The translations under genes and the position numbers were made by a program. A stretch of 30,169 nt of DNA, taken from positions 1-30,169 of the IMG/VR virus record IMGVR_UViG_3300045966_000006; one strand, given 5' to 3'. The DNA comes from a virus. Shown piece after piece: positions 20,705-28,781 of the stretch. Under the pieces are notes generated by a model. The model saw only the letters and a program-made list of their open reading frames with translations, made no database searches and was not told the DNA's origin. Numbering within the stretch: the first letter of the stretch is position 1; each line of letters begins with the position of its first letter.

Positions 20705-20895
20705 ATGGTTCGCTCCTCAAAGGCATGTCCGCAGCGCCGGCAGACGTCATGCACGGTCCGACCGAAGCCAGCGGAGGCCTGGCGCTGGTCTGGACCAGCG
20801 CCGCAGCGCGGACACAGCCGCGACGCCGGCCGGCGTGCCGGTTCGCCGGATTCGTCCAGGATCAGCGGCGGTCGGTCGGATTCCGGATCGATCAC
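20686..20895 (-). CDS. Zinc-ribbon protein
   Basis: This encodes 69 residues; the ATG overlaps the upstream stop as ATGA. Two CxxC knuckles, CPRCGAG and CRRCGHAF, lie 24 residues apart and form a classical zinc ribbon. The N-terminus is acidic and disordered. Small zinc ribbons within structural operons are common in phages, and no partner is known. It could bind nucleic acid or regulate late genes. The motif and the tight overlap leave little doubt that the gene is real. Confidence 0.75.
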   Translation of the reverse strand: MIDPESDRPPLILDESGEPARRPASRLCPRCGAGPDQRQASAGFGRTVHDVCRRCGHAFEERTIWPTKR

Positions 20896-21341
20896 GGAAA
20901 GTCCTGTTCTTCGACGTACAGCCGAAACTGTGTGACCAGTTCTGTCACCTTGATTCCGCTCAGCTGTTCAAACGGTAGAAGCACATTCCGATCGTGCGGC
21001 AGGTACCACGGCGTCCAGCCGACGACCGGCAGCGCCGACGACCGCAGCAAGTCGATCACGGTTTCAATAATCCGCTGGGCTTCTGACTGGCCGGCGTACG
21101 TGGAAAACGCATGGACGTTGACGGCGATTTCCATCAGCCACGGTCCGCGGCCGAGGCTGCTGACGTTCGTTTCGGACGCCAGTTCGTACCAGACGAACGG
21201 AAAATCGGCCGACGAGTCGACGGACGGATCGTCCGTGACTTTGCGTCCGCCGGCGCCGACCGGCGGCGGCGCCGTCAATGCCGGCACGTTCAGCACTTTG
21301 AACACGGCTTGACTGACCGGCTGCAGCGCAGAATTCGCCAT
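20892..21341 (-). CDS. Tail terminator / completion protein (gpU- or DUF3168-like)
   Basis: This encodes 149 residues with ATG directly after the preceding TGA. The pattern MANSALQPVSQAVFKVLNVP, then DFPFVWYELASETNVSSLGR, GPWLMEIAVNVHAFSTYAGQ, SEAQRIIETVIDLLRS and a C-terminal strand (GIKVTELVTQFRLYVEEQ) is that of tail terminator proteins of the DUF3168/gpU type: helix, strands, long helix, strand. These cap the tail tube and mediate joining to the head. The position after the head-tail adaptor is canonical. Confidence 0.82.
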   Translation of the reverse strand: MANSALQPVSQAVFKVLNVPALTAPPPVGAGGRKVTDDPSVDSSADFPFVWYELASETNVSSLGRGPWLMEIAVNVHAFSTYAGQSEAQRIIETVIDLLRSSALPVVGWTPWYLPHDRNVLLPFEQLSGIKVTELVTQFRLYVEEQDFP

Positions 21342-21932
21342 TCAGGCCCCCTGCACTTCGCCGCATTCCAGGATCAAGTACCGATGCGCGAACGCCGGAT
21401 CGGCGTGCGGCAGGACGCCGGCAATCTCGAGCAGCGTCGGCGCCGATTCCTGAAACTTCGTCCATTTCAGCCGCATGTGTGGCCACAGATCCGGTTGATA
21501 GTGAATCGTGACGCGATAGGTCGCGATCGATGCGACGGCTTCCGCGGCCAGGCGTTCGCTAGCTGTCAACGGCTGGACCTGGCCATAGACGACGCCGACA
21601 TCCCACCAACCCGATCCGCTCCCGCCTTGCGAATCCGATCGAAAGTCGACCGTGATCGATCCGGACGCCGGCGAGTCCAGCGTGTCAGCGACGTCGTACG
21701 AAAACGACGTCGGACCGGTCACGACGATCTGGATCTGTTCGCCGTTATAGCCGAGCGGCATCGCGCCGCGGACGGCGACGTAATCACCGGTCGTCAGTCC
21801 GTGCGGCGTCGCGGTCACGGCGTCGGCACGGCCGGCGGTCTGCGACAGCGACGACACGACGGACGACGGCGGATCGTCCGATTGAATGGTCAGCGGTTCG
21901 GTCATGCGTCCGATCGGATTGACAGGCGGCAT
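21342..21932 (-). CDS. Head-tail adaptor with an inserted beta domain
   Basis: This encodes 196 residues. The first residues (IGRMTEPLTIQ) and the last 85 (VQPLTASERLAAEAVASIAT, YRVTIHYQPDLWPHMRLKW, LEIAGVLPHADPAFAHRYLI, LECGEV) form the head-closure/adaptor fold of phage_H_T_join proteins. Between them, residues about 22-110 contain a separate beta module (DAVTATPHGLTTGDYVAVRG, MPLGYNGEQIQIVVTGPTSF, ASGSITVDF) of a type usually seen in tail fibre-like proteins. ATG 21932 was chosen because it preserves the GRxxxPLTIQ-like start; an ATG at 21905 is possible. Confidence 0.8.
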   Translation of the reverse strand: MPPVNPIGRMTEPLTIQSDDPPSSVVSSLSQTAGRADAVTATPHGLTTGDYVAVRGAMPLGYNGEQIQIVVTGPTSFSYDVADTLDSPASGSITVDFRSDSQGGSGSGWWDVGVVYGQVQPLTASERLAAEAVASIATYRVTIHYQPDLWPHMRLKWTKFQESAPTLLEIAGVLPHADPAFAHRYLILECGEVQGA

Positions 21933-21936
21933 GTCG

Positions 21937-22266
21937 TTACCGTGCCGTGCCGATATGCCAGGGGGCCAAAAGCGTCTGGACGCGGTACGACAAGGCGCCG
22001 CCTTTTTGCGGTTCCGGATTGTCGTCCGTGCCGCGGTTCGCCCACTGGTCGGCCAGGACGTTGAGGATCGCGGCGCGAACGTTCCGCGGCACGGTCGTCG
22101 CCGTCCACGGTTCCGCCGGCAGATTGAAATTCAGAAACGCGCCGACGATCGCCGTCGCGTCGTCGACTTTCGACTGAATGAACGCATCCCGTAAGGCGTG
22201 CGCGACGTCGATCTGTTCTTTGGCGTCGGCCAGCGTCACGATCGGTCCGGCAAAGACGTCGCCCAT
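21937..22266 (-). CDS. gp6-like head-tail connector
   Basis: This encodes 109 residues; the ATG shares one base with the upstream stop (TAATG). The helical pattern TLADAKEQIDVAHALRDAFI, QSKVDDATAIVGAFLNF and VPRNVRAAILNVLADQWANR is that of the HK97 gp6-like (Phage_gp6/connector) family that forms a ring under the portal. Length is typical. Its place between the portal block and the adaptor agrees. Confidence 0.85.
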   Translation of the reverse strand: MGDVFAGPIVTLADAKEQIDVAHALRDAFIQSKVDDATAIVGAFLNFNLPAEPWTATTVPRNVRAAILNVLADQWANRGTDDNPEPQKGGALSYRVQTLLAPWHIGTAR

Positions 22267-22793
22267 TACCGATCCGGACCTTTCCAGTCTTTACCGCGGC
22301 GGACCATGAGCGTCCAGGCGCCGACGTCGTTGCCGGGGCGCAGCTGTGTCGACTGGTTACAGTGCCAGAGGTTTCCGCCGGCGGTCACGACGTCGCCAGG
22401 CGCGTACGGCCGGCCGGCGACGTAGACGCCTTGATAGACGACCAGCGGCGGCGTCAGGACGACCTGGACGCCGTTTGCGAAACAGAACGTGAACGTCCGT
22501 ACGCCGTCATAGACCAGCGGCGGATCGGCGAAGCCGATGCCGTCCGCGCCGCGATCGCCGACCGGTCCTGGTAGCGCCGGCCGCGCCTCGACCGCGGCCA
22601 GGCGTTCGCGGACGGCGCCGACGTCGCCAGCCAGCGCGACCAGCGCGGCGGCGGTCGGCGGATCGGTCGTCCGGCGTTCCAGGTCCGCGATCCGCGTGTC
22701 GACTGCCGCCAGGCGCGTCAGGACCGGTCGCAGCGCCGTTCTGAGGACTTCCAGGACGTCCGCCGCCAGACGGACGGGATCAAGCCGCGGCAT
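22266..22793 (-). CDS. Virion protein with coiled coil, collagen-like and carbohydrate-binding-like parts
   Basis: It starts at ATG 22793 with GGAGGA five bases upstream; the frame is open a little further. The 175-residue protein has an N-terminal coiled coil (ADVLEVLRTALRPVLTRLAA, VDTRIADLERRT), a short collagen-like GPVGDRGADG, a beta part (LVYDGVRTFTFCFANGVQVV) and a C-terminal module (YVAGRPYAPGDVVTAGGNLW, HCNQSTQLRPGND, AWTLMVRRGKDWKG) resembling chitin-binding type 5/12 domains. Such proteins adorn heads or tails. It follows the portal gene with a 14-base overlap. Confidence 0.72.
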   Translation of the reverse strand: MPRLDPVRLAADVLEVLRTALRPVLTRLAAVDTRIADLERRTTDPPTAAALVALAGDVGAVRERLAAVEARPALPGPVGDRGADGIGFADPPLVYDGVRTFTFCFANGVQVVLTPPLVVYQGVYVAGRPYAPGDVVTAGGNLWHCNQSTQLRPGNDVGAWTLMVRRGKDWKGPDR

Positions 22794-24204
22794 ACCAGTC
22801 CTCCGCGCTGAGGGCTTTGTGGAAGGCATCGCGGAATGCCGCGTTCAGGTCGTCGTCGTCCAGGTCGTCGTCGTCCGCCGGCAGCGGTCCGCTGACCGCC
22901 GGCGTCGCCGGCGGCGGCTTGCTGAACGGCTGATCCTGGTCGCGTTCGGCCAGCGCCGTCAGACTGTAATTCTGCTGCTGCATGTACGGCGTATCGCCGC
23001 CGTCGACCGGTCCGAGGCCAAAGTAGCGGTACCTGGCTTCGTTCGGCGTCATGGCGCCCGATCCGATCGCGTCGACGGCGGCTTTCGTCCGCGTCGGCGA
23101 ATCCAGCCAGATCAGATCGTCGATCGCGAATTCAGTGCCGTACGGCCGGATCAGTTCCAGTCCGTCGTCGAGCGCGAATTCCAGCGCCGTCATATGCGCT
23201 TGCAGACATTGTGAATAGAACTGCTGTGTCGCCTGTTCGCTGTTCGCCGCCGGCGTCGCCTTGCTGGTATTGACCAGGCCGATCGGAACGTGGAAACAGC
23301 CGGCGATCGTTTCGTCGGACCAGTGCAGCTGATCGATCAGCTGTGCATCGGCGGCGGATTGTGCCGTGGCTTCGTATTTCATGCCGGCGTCGAGGACCGC
23401 GGCTTTGCCGACGTTCGTGCCGCCGTGCCGCGCGTACCAGTTTTCGAGGATCGCGTCGGCCTCCTGTTCGGTCAGCGGTAACGGCGACGTCAGGACGCCG
23501 GACGGCTGCGATCCGTTGGCAAAGAACGTCGTGGAACTTTCCTGAATGCGGAGGCCTTGCAGCGCCGCCAGGCCGCACGCATAGATCGGACTGACGCCGA
23601 CCAACGGATGAAACAGCGGTACCATGAGGTCGTGAATCAGTTCGCGCGCCGGCACGGCCGGAAAGTTCGGATCGAATCGATCCGGCGTCAAGCCGTTCAG
23701 GTCGTCGCGTCCGAGCTGGTAATAGACCGCGCCGTCCGGCGCGACCAGCGGCGTGACTTTCGTCGGATCCAGCACGTACAGCGCGACGACGACGCCGCGG
23801 CCGTCACGCTGTTTCAAGACATAGGTATTACCGTGGAGCAATTTCGATGCGATCCACAGTTCCACGAATTTCTGGATCGACTGGTAGCGGTTCGGCTTCC
23901 GCAGGACCGGCGAATACGCCGGACTGGTCGTGTCGGTCCACACCGTTCCGAGGTCGGTTTCCGTCGCGCTGACCAGGCGTAGTCGGCACTTTCCGATCGT
24001 TTCGGCGATCAGCGTCGCGCAAGCAAAGACGGTCGGATTCTGTGTGACGTCCGATAGCGCGATTTCTTCGTTCTTCTGCCAGGCGCCCGTGTACGGTTCA
24101 CGGACGACCGGCCAGCTGCCGCGGTACCGGCGTCGTTCCGGTACCGGCGTCAGCGGACCAGTCGCCCGCGTCAAGCGAAGTTCGTAGCCGAACGGCAGTT
24201 TCAC
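22780..24204 (-). CDS. Portal protein (HK97 family)
   Basis: It starts at GTG 24204, overlapping the capsid stop as GTGA; the open frame reaches further upstream but lies on the capsid gene. The 474-residue product contains PTVFACATLIAETIGKCRLR, FVELWIASKLLHGNTYVLKQ, VSPIYACGLAALQGLRIQES, FFANGSQPSGVL, and FHVPIGLVNTSKATPAANSE, a series of hallmarks of HK97-type portals. The C-terminus is acidic (DDDDLDDDDLNAAF). The dodecamer forms the DNA entry pore. Unusually, the gene follows the capsid gene rather than preceding it. Confidence 0.93.
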   Translation of the reverse strand: MKLPFGYELRLTRATGPLTPVPERRRYRGSWPVVREPYTGAWQKNEEIALSDVTQNPTVFACATLIAETIGKCRLRLVSATETDLGTVWTDTTSPAYSPVLRKPNRYQSIQKFVELWIASKLLHGNTYVLKQRDGRGVVVALYVLDPTKVTPLVAPDGAVYYQLGRDDLNGLTPDRFDPNFPAVPARELIHDLMVPLFHPLVGVSPIYACGLAALQGLRIQESSTTFFANGSQPSGVLTSPLPLTEQEADAILENWYARHGGTNVGKAAVLDAGMKYEATAQSAADAQLIDQLHWSDETIAGCFHVPIGLVNTSKATPAANSEQATQQFYSQCLQAHMTALEFALDDGLELIRPYGTEFAIDDLIWLDSPTRTKAAVDAIGSGAMTPNEARYRYFGLGPVDGGDTPYMQQQNYSLTALAERDQDQPFSKPPPATPAVSGPLPADDDDLDDDDLNAAFRDAFHKALSAEDWYAAA

Positions 24205-26153
24205 GATCGCCGTTTGTGATTCGTTTCCGGTTCCACGTCGACGGCCGGCGTCGGCTGGCGCCGTCCGGTCGCCGGATTCAGCATGAGCGACGGCGTATAG
24301 GTCGCGCCGCTGACGAACTTCACGGCGTTCGGCGTGATCCGTTTCCAGTTCACGTACCGCTCTGCGCGGAGGCCGACCAGGTTTTCCTGCCACAGCGACC
24401 GCATAACGACAGTCGCATCTGGCGGATTCATCGGCGCCGAATCCATCTGCACGGACGCCTCTTTCGACACGTCGACCGTCACCTGGCCGTCGTCGGCGTA
24501 CAGGATGTACGGCGCCGCGACGCCAATGACCCAGCCGTTCGCGGTATTCGACGTGATCACGTTGAAACCTTCGGCGTTTCCGCCTTTGACGCCGATGCCG
24601 GGGAACAGTCGCGCGCCGCTGACCGGATCACGCTGCCAGCCAAGCGTGAACGCATTCGTTTCCGACATGATCAGCGTCAGACTGCCGAGGCTGACGTTGG
24701 CCGTCGCGAATGCGCTGATGATCGCGTGCAGGTCCGCGACCGCATCACCCGTCGACGCGATCGGCGCGATGCCGTTCGTGATCGACGCCGGCGAAATGTT
24801 CGGCACTTCCGCGATCGCCGGATCGATAAATTGCTGATCGAGAAATTGCGCGATGCCTTTGATCATGTCGTTCCGGACCAGTTCTTCCGCGGCCGGCGTC
24901 GACAGCTTGGCCAGTTCGTCCGTGATGATAATGATCCCCGCGGCTTTCGCGATGCCGAGCGCGGTGGTACCGAACGCCAGTTTCGTGACCGGCTTCGGCG
25001 CACCCTGACCGACCCAGCCGTACGATCCGCCGGCGGTCTGCGCTGGTACCGTGACGTTGAACGGTACTTTCCGCAAACCGTTCGCGCCGCCGGTCGGCAT
25101 CTGGCCGAGGATCGTCGCCGGCCGTAGCAGGTCGATAAATTCGCCGGTGATGTTACTGACCTGTGCCAGCACGCCGGCCCACGCCGGATCGGTCGTCGAA
25201 CCTGGCGCGACCGCCGCTTTCACCCAGAGTTCGACTTCTGGCGTCGAATCAAACTGTCGCGCGTACTGGAGCGCCTGGTAGCCGTCGCCTTTCGCGCGTG
25301 CCAGACACATCAGCGACCGCACGAACAGATGCCCTTTGGGCAGTTCGGCGGATCGGACCTGGATCGTCGGCGTGCGGACGTCGCCGGCTTTCGTGACGAT
25401 CGGCGCCGCTGCCGCCATGTTCGCTTTCTCGAGGACGGACAGCCGCCGCAGCTGATCGTCGCAGCCGGACAGCTGACCGGCCAGGTCGTCGTACGTTTTC
25501 GCTTCGTTGCCGTCCAGCGTCGTCGTCCGACCGGACATCATGTCCGTCATTCGCTGCAGGAGCGGACCGCGAACGCCGGTCCAATGTGAGATCTGTTCCT
25601 GAATGGTTTGCATGGTGTTGGGTACTGCGGGAACGTCCGCGACGGCGGACACATGACGGCCGGACGCGGCCAGGTCGAACGCTTTGATTCCGGTAATCGT
25701 TGCGGACGGATTCGCCGGAACGGTGACGAGCGAGAGTTCAACGACTTCTGCGCGCGTGAAATGGTAGCCGCCGGTCGCCAGCGGCTTAATCCAGTCCGGT
25801 ACGGCGCGGTAGCCGATCGAAACGCCTTTCAAAAAGCCGGCGCGGATTGACTGCCAGGCCTCCTCAATGCGATCGCGCAGCGCCGGCGGATCGCTGATCG
25901 GTTTCAGCCAGGCGGTAAACGTCACGCCGGCGGCGGTCGGTCGGCCGAACGTCGCGACGCCGACCGGTCGTTCCTTGTCGTGGAACAGCAGGAGCGGCAG
26001 TTCGGCCGCGAATTCCAGGCCGAGCGGATCGATCACGTCGCCGCGGCGGTCCGGTTCCGGCGTCGTGGCAATGCCGGTGATGCGCCGTTCGTCGGCGTCG
26101 AACGCCTTGATCTGAAAGTCGTACCAGACGCGCGTGTCGGTTGTGCGGTCCAC
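24201..26153 (-). CDS. Prohead protease fused to major capsid protein
   Basis: Reads from GTG 26153 (weak ribosome-binding site); 650 residues. Residues 1-165 are an S78-type prohead protease with H58 (LLLFHDKERPVG), S112 (FLKGVSIGYR) and E139 (EVVELSLVTVPANPSA) as a likely triad. Residues about 180-250 form a helical delta/scaffold-like segment. Then comes the HK97-fold major capsid protein (FVRSLMCLARAKGDGYQALQ, VPFNVTVPAQTAGGSYGWVG, KAAGIIIITDELAKLSTPAA, DQQFIDPAIAEV, YVNWKRITPNAVKFVSG). The fusion is processed by self-cleavage after shell assembly in related systems; the cleavage site cannot be fixed here. Confidence 0.93.
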   Translation of the reverse strand: MDRTTDTRVWYDFQIKAFDADERRITGIATTPEPDRRGDVIDPLGLEFAAELPLLLFHDKERPVGVATFGRPTAAGVTFTAWLKPISDPPALRDRIEEAWQSIRAGFLKGVSIGYRAVPDWIKPLATGGYHFTRAEVVELSLVTVPANPSATITGIKAFDLAASGRHVSAVADVPAVPNTMQTIQEQISHWTGVRGPLLQRMTDMMSGRTTTLDGNEAKTYDDLAGQLSGCDDQLRRLSVLEKANMAAAAPIVTKAGDVRTPTIQVRSAELPKGHLFVRSLMCLARAKGDGYQALQYARQFDSTPEVELWVKAAVAPGSTTDPAWAGVLAQVSNITGEFIDLLRPATILGQMPTGGANGLRKVPFNVTVPAQTAGGSYGWVGQGAPKPVTKLAFGTTALGIAKAAGIIIITDELAKLSTPAAEELVRNDMIKGIAQFLDQQFIDPAIAEVPNISPASITNGIAPIASTGDAVADLHAIISAFATANVSLGSLTLIMSETNAFTLGWQRDPVSGARLFPGIGVKGGNAEGFNVITSNTANGWVIGVAAPYILYADDGQVTVDVSKEASVQMDSAPMNPPDATVVMRSLWQENLVGLRAERYVNWKRITPNAVKFVSGATYTPSLMLNPATGRRQPTPAVDVEPETNHKRRS

Positions 26154-26202
26154 AGCCGGCGAGGGTAAGACCGCGCCGGCTCGACTGTCGATTTTCCGTC
26201 CG

Positions 26203-26406
26203 TCAGCGCGGCGGCGTCGCCGGCGGCGGACGGCGCGTCATGGCGTCGCGGATCTGGTCGCGGATCCAGTCGTTGACGGACTGCCTGGCGCGTTTCGCTT
26301 CGGCATACGTTTTGTCGTACAGCTGCGCCGGTAAGACCAGATGCACGTCGACTGACCGGTGAGCGGGATCCAGGCGCGGACGTCCGCGGCGGTTCGTGTC
26401 GGTCAT
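26203..26406 (-). CDS. Small ribbon-helix-helix-like protein
   Basis: This encodes 67 residues; the ATG overlaps the TerL stop as ATGA. RRGRPRLDPAHRSVDVHLVL (basic tail and strand) is followed by PAQLYDKTYAEAKRARQSVN and DWIRDQIRDAMTRR (two helices), the outline of an Arc/CopG ribbon-helix-helix protein. Such a DNA-binding protein within the late operon might regulate head gene expression or bind packaging DNA; there is no direct evidence. A gap of 49 bases separates it from the protease-capsid gene. Confidence 0.72.
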   Translation of the reverse strand: MTDTNRRGRPRLDPAHRSVDVHLVLPAQLYDKTYAEAKRARQSVNDWIRDQIRDAMTRRPPPATPPR

Positions 26407-27950
26407 GGCGGCGCTCCTTTGTAGACGTAGACATGCGGCGTCGGCTTCGGCGCCGAATGCCGATCCATCATGTCGATCGCGATGATTAGCGCGACGACGC
26501 CATCGATTCGCGCCGTCGACTTATTCTTTGACGGTTTCAGGTTGCCGGCGGCGTCCGATTCGACGCTGACGTTCGATACGTTCCAGCGTAGAACCGGCTG
26601 GCCGCTATGCCGCAGCGTGCGACCGACGACGGCGCGTTCTAATGCTTTCGTCGGCGACGACATGGCCGCGAACCCCTGCCGGACCGGCACGCACAGAAAG
26701 CCGTCATGCGTTTTCAGCCGTTCGGTCAGATCGGTCGCGTTCCACGGATCGAAGCCGATCGCGATCACGTCGAATTCGTCGTCCCATTGCTGCAGCGTCG
26801 CGCGAACGGCTTCGTAGTCGACGCTGTTACCTGGCGTCAGCTGCAGCTGGCCGTCACGCGCCCACACGTCATACGGCACGCGGTCACGCCGGATCCGATC
26901 CGCCAGGTTGTCGGCCGGCAGATAGAACTGGGTCAGCACGTCGAAGCCGTCGCCGTCTGGAAACACGCCGACCGCCGCGGTCAGATCCGTCGTCGCCGAC
27001 AGGTCCAGGCCGACAAAGCAGCGGCGCCGCCGCAGCGCGGCGCGGTCGATCGCCTGGCGACAGCCGTCCCACGCGACCAGCTGCAGCCAGCGTGACGCCT
27101 GTTCGGTCCATTGGTTCAGGTACAGCCGGCGGAACGTGTTTTCCTGTGCCGGTATGACTTCGGCGCGACGGCCGGCGATCCGCATTTCTTCCAGGCTGCG
27201 AAAGTCGCCGAGCGCCGGATTCGCTTTGCGCCAGACGCGCTCCGACAGCCAGTTCGCGTCCTGTGCCGCGGCATAGATCACTGGCAGGAACGTCGGATCC
27301 AGGTTCGGATTCTCGCGGACGCGGAGGCCGTGTTCGTGCAGTTCGTAGCAGATCGAATGCCGGTCATAGCCGGCGGTCGTCGGAATAAACATCAGCGGAT
27401 TGCGCCGGCCGCCCGTCGACGTCGACAGCACGTCATACAGTTCGCGGTTCGGCGCCGCGTGCAGTTCGTCGTAGACGATCGTGCTGGCGTTGAATCCGTG
27501 TTTCGTGAACGCTTCGGAACTGATCGCACGGTAGAACGATCCTGACGGCCGATGGACGATCCGCTTTTGCGAATCGATCAGATCGCATTGGGCCTCCAGC
27601 GTCGGATCGTTGCGGATCATCTGTGCCGCGACGTGGAAACAGATCGCCGCCTGGTCTTTGTCGGCGGCGGCGCTGTAGACTTCGGCGCCGAGCTCCCCAT
27701 CGCCAAACAGACCGTACAGCGCGACCGCCGCGGCCAGTTCCGTCTTTCCGTTCTTCCGCGGAATTTCCAGCAGCACCGTCCGATACTGCCGCGTGCCGTC
27801 GCGCCGCGTGCGAAACGCCTGACGAATAATCCGTTCCTGCCACGGTCGCAGATTGAACGGCCGGCCGGCCCAGTCGCCTTTGGTATGCGTCAGATTGTTG
27901 ATAAACCGGACGGCGCGTGACGGACCAGGATCGGCGCGGCGCCGCGTCAT
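26403..27950 (-). CDS. Terminase large subunit (Terminase_1 type)
   Basis: This encodes 515 residues; ATG overlaps the glycosyltransferase stop as ATGA. The ATPase domain has a Walker A-like IPRKNGKTE (63-71) with K70-T71 variant spacing typical of this family, Walker B and catalytic Glu in TIVYDELHAA (157-166), and an FIPTTAGYD motif-III region. The RNase H-like nuclease domain has D316 (GLDLSATTD), D401 (GFDPWN) and D483 (RIDGVVALIIA). The motor uses ATP to thread DNA into the prohead and cuts the concatemer, probably at cos with the HNH protein. Confidence 0.96.
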   Translation of the reverse strand: MTRRRADPGPSRAVRFINNLTHTKGDWAGRPFNLRPWQERIIRQAFRTRRDGTRQYRTVLLEIPRKNGKTELAAAVALYGLFGDGELGAEVYSAAADKDQAAICFHVAAQMIRNDPTLEAQCDLIDSQKRIVHRPSGSFYRAISSEAFTKHGFNASTIVYDELHAAPNRELYDVLSTSTGGRRNPLMFIPTTAGYDRHSICYELHEHGLRVRENPNLDPTFLPVIYAAAQDANWLSERVWRKANPALGDFRSLEEMRIAGRRAEVIPAQENTFRRLYLNQWTEQASRWLQLVAWDGCRQAIDRAALRRRRCFVGLDLSATTDLTAAVGVFPDGDGFDVLTQFYLPADNLADRIRRDRVPYDVWARDGQLQLTPGNSVDYEAVRATLQQWDDEFDVIAIGFDPWNATDLTERLKTHDGFLCVPVRQGFAAMSSPTKALERAVVGRTLRHSGQPVLRWNVSNVSVESDAAGNLKPSKNKSTARIDGVVALIIAIDMMDRHSAPKPTPHVYVYKGAPP

Positions 27951-28777
27951 GGTTTCAACGTCCGCAATTTCAAGCCGTAATCATTCGGCGTCGGATCGAT
28001 CACGACGTCGGCTTTCCGTCGTAGCGGCGTATCGAAGCCGCGCCAGGCGTCGCGGACGACATGCTGCGGACGGCGGTACCGGCGATCGACGCTGACGACG
28101 CCAGGCCAGCGGCGGACCAGCGATCGCGCCATCTGTAGCCGGCCGTCGCCGCGATAGATCGGATGATTTCCGCCTTTCATGGTGAGGGTCTGCACCTTTT
28201 TCACGACGAACGCATTGACCAGGACCGTACACCAGCCGCCGGCGAGGACCTGCAGACACAGATCGGTATCGTCGTTGTACAGCGATCGCCAGCGGTACGG
28301 AATCGTGTTTAGGACCAGCGAACACGAATAGACGTGAACGTTCAGGTAGTACGGCGGCGGATTGTCTTTCGCGACGACATGCCAGGCGTAATTGAGACCG
28401 GCGATCGCGACGTTTTCGTACCGATCGGCAAAGTCCTCGCAGACCGCCAGCGCGACGCCGAACGGACAGCTGATTTTCCGATGCCCCCATTTCCGATAGG
28501 CGCGGTAAATGTTGTCGTCCAGCTGCCAGTGCCGAACCTGGCCGGCGGCGGTCGCATGGTCTTTGATCCAGTTCCGCGCCGCGATCAGCCCGCGATTCGC
28601 AAACGGCAGCGTCAGCAGTCGATCGGCGCCGAAGTGTGCGGCGTACGCGTCGTGTTCCAGCGGTTCAACGACCAGGCGGTACGGCGTGCCTTCCGCGTCC
28701 AGACAGCGCGGCGTCTGACAGACCGCGGCGCGACCTTTCGACGGAATGTAGATCGGATAGCGCGGACGTCGCGCCAT
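27947..28777 (-). CDS. TET-associated-type glycosyltransferase (TAGT-like)
   Basis: This encodes 276 residues from ATG 28777, with GGAGG ten bases upstream; the longer frame upstream is a shadow of the ParB gene. The start PIYIPSKGRA, then FANRGLIAARNWIKDHA, WQLDDNIYRAY (LDDN 86-89, the DxD-like metal/nucleotide site of a GT-A fold), the YNDDTDLCLQVLAGGWCTVL block (167-186) and TMKGGN...YRGDGRLQMA (199-216) follow the family of phage glycosyltransferases linked with TET/JBP dioxygenases. Members are thought to transfer sugars onto hydroxymethylated pyrimidines in phage DNA. Here it lies between TerS and TerL with no TET gene in the window. Family assignment is by remembered motifs; sugar and base are unknown. 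Confidence 0.82.
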   Translation of the reverse strand: MARRPRYPIYIPSKGRAAVCQTPRCLDAEGTPYRLVVEPLEHDAYAAHFGADRLLTLPFANRGLIAARNWIKDHATAAGQVRHWQLDDNIYRAYRKWGHRKISCPFGVALAVCEDFADRYENVAIAGLNYAWHVVAKDNPPPYYLNVHVYSCSLVLNTIPYRWRSLYNDDTDLCLQVLAGGWCTVLVNAFVVKKVQTLTMKGGNHPIYRGDGRLQMARSLVRRWPGVVSVDRRYRRPQHVVRDAWRGFDTPLRRKADVVIDPTPNDYGLKLRTLKP

Positions 28778-28781
28778 GCGG

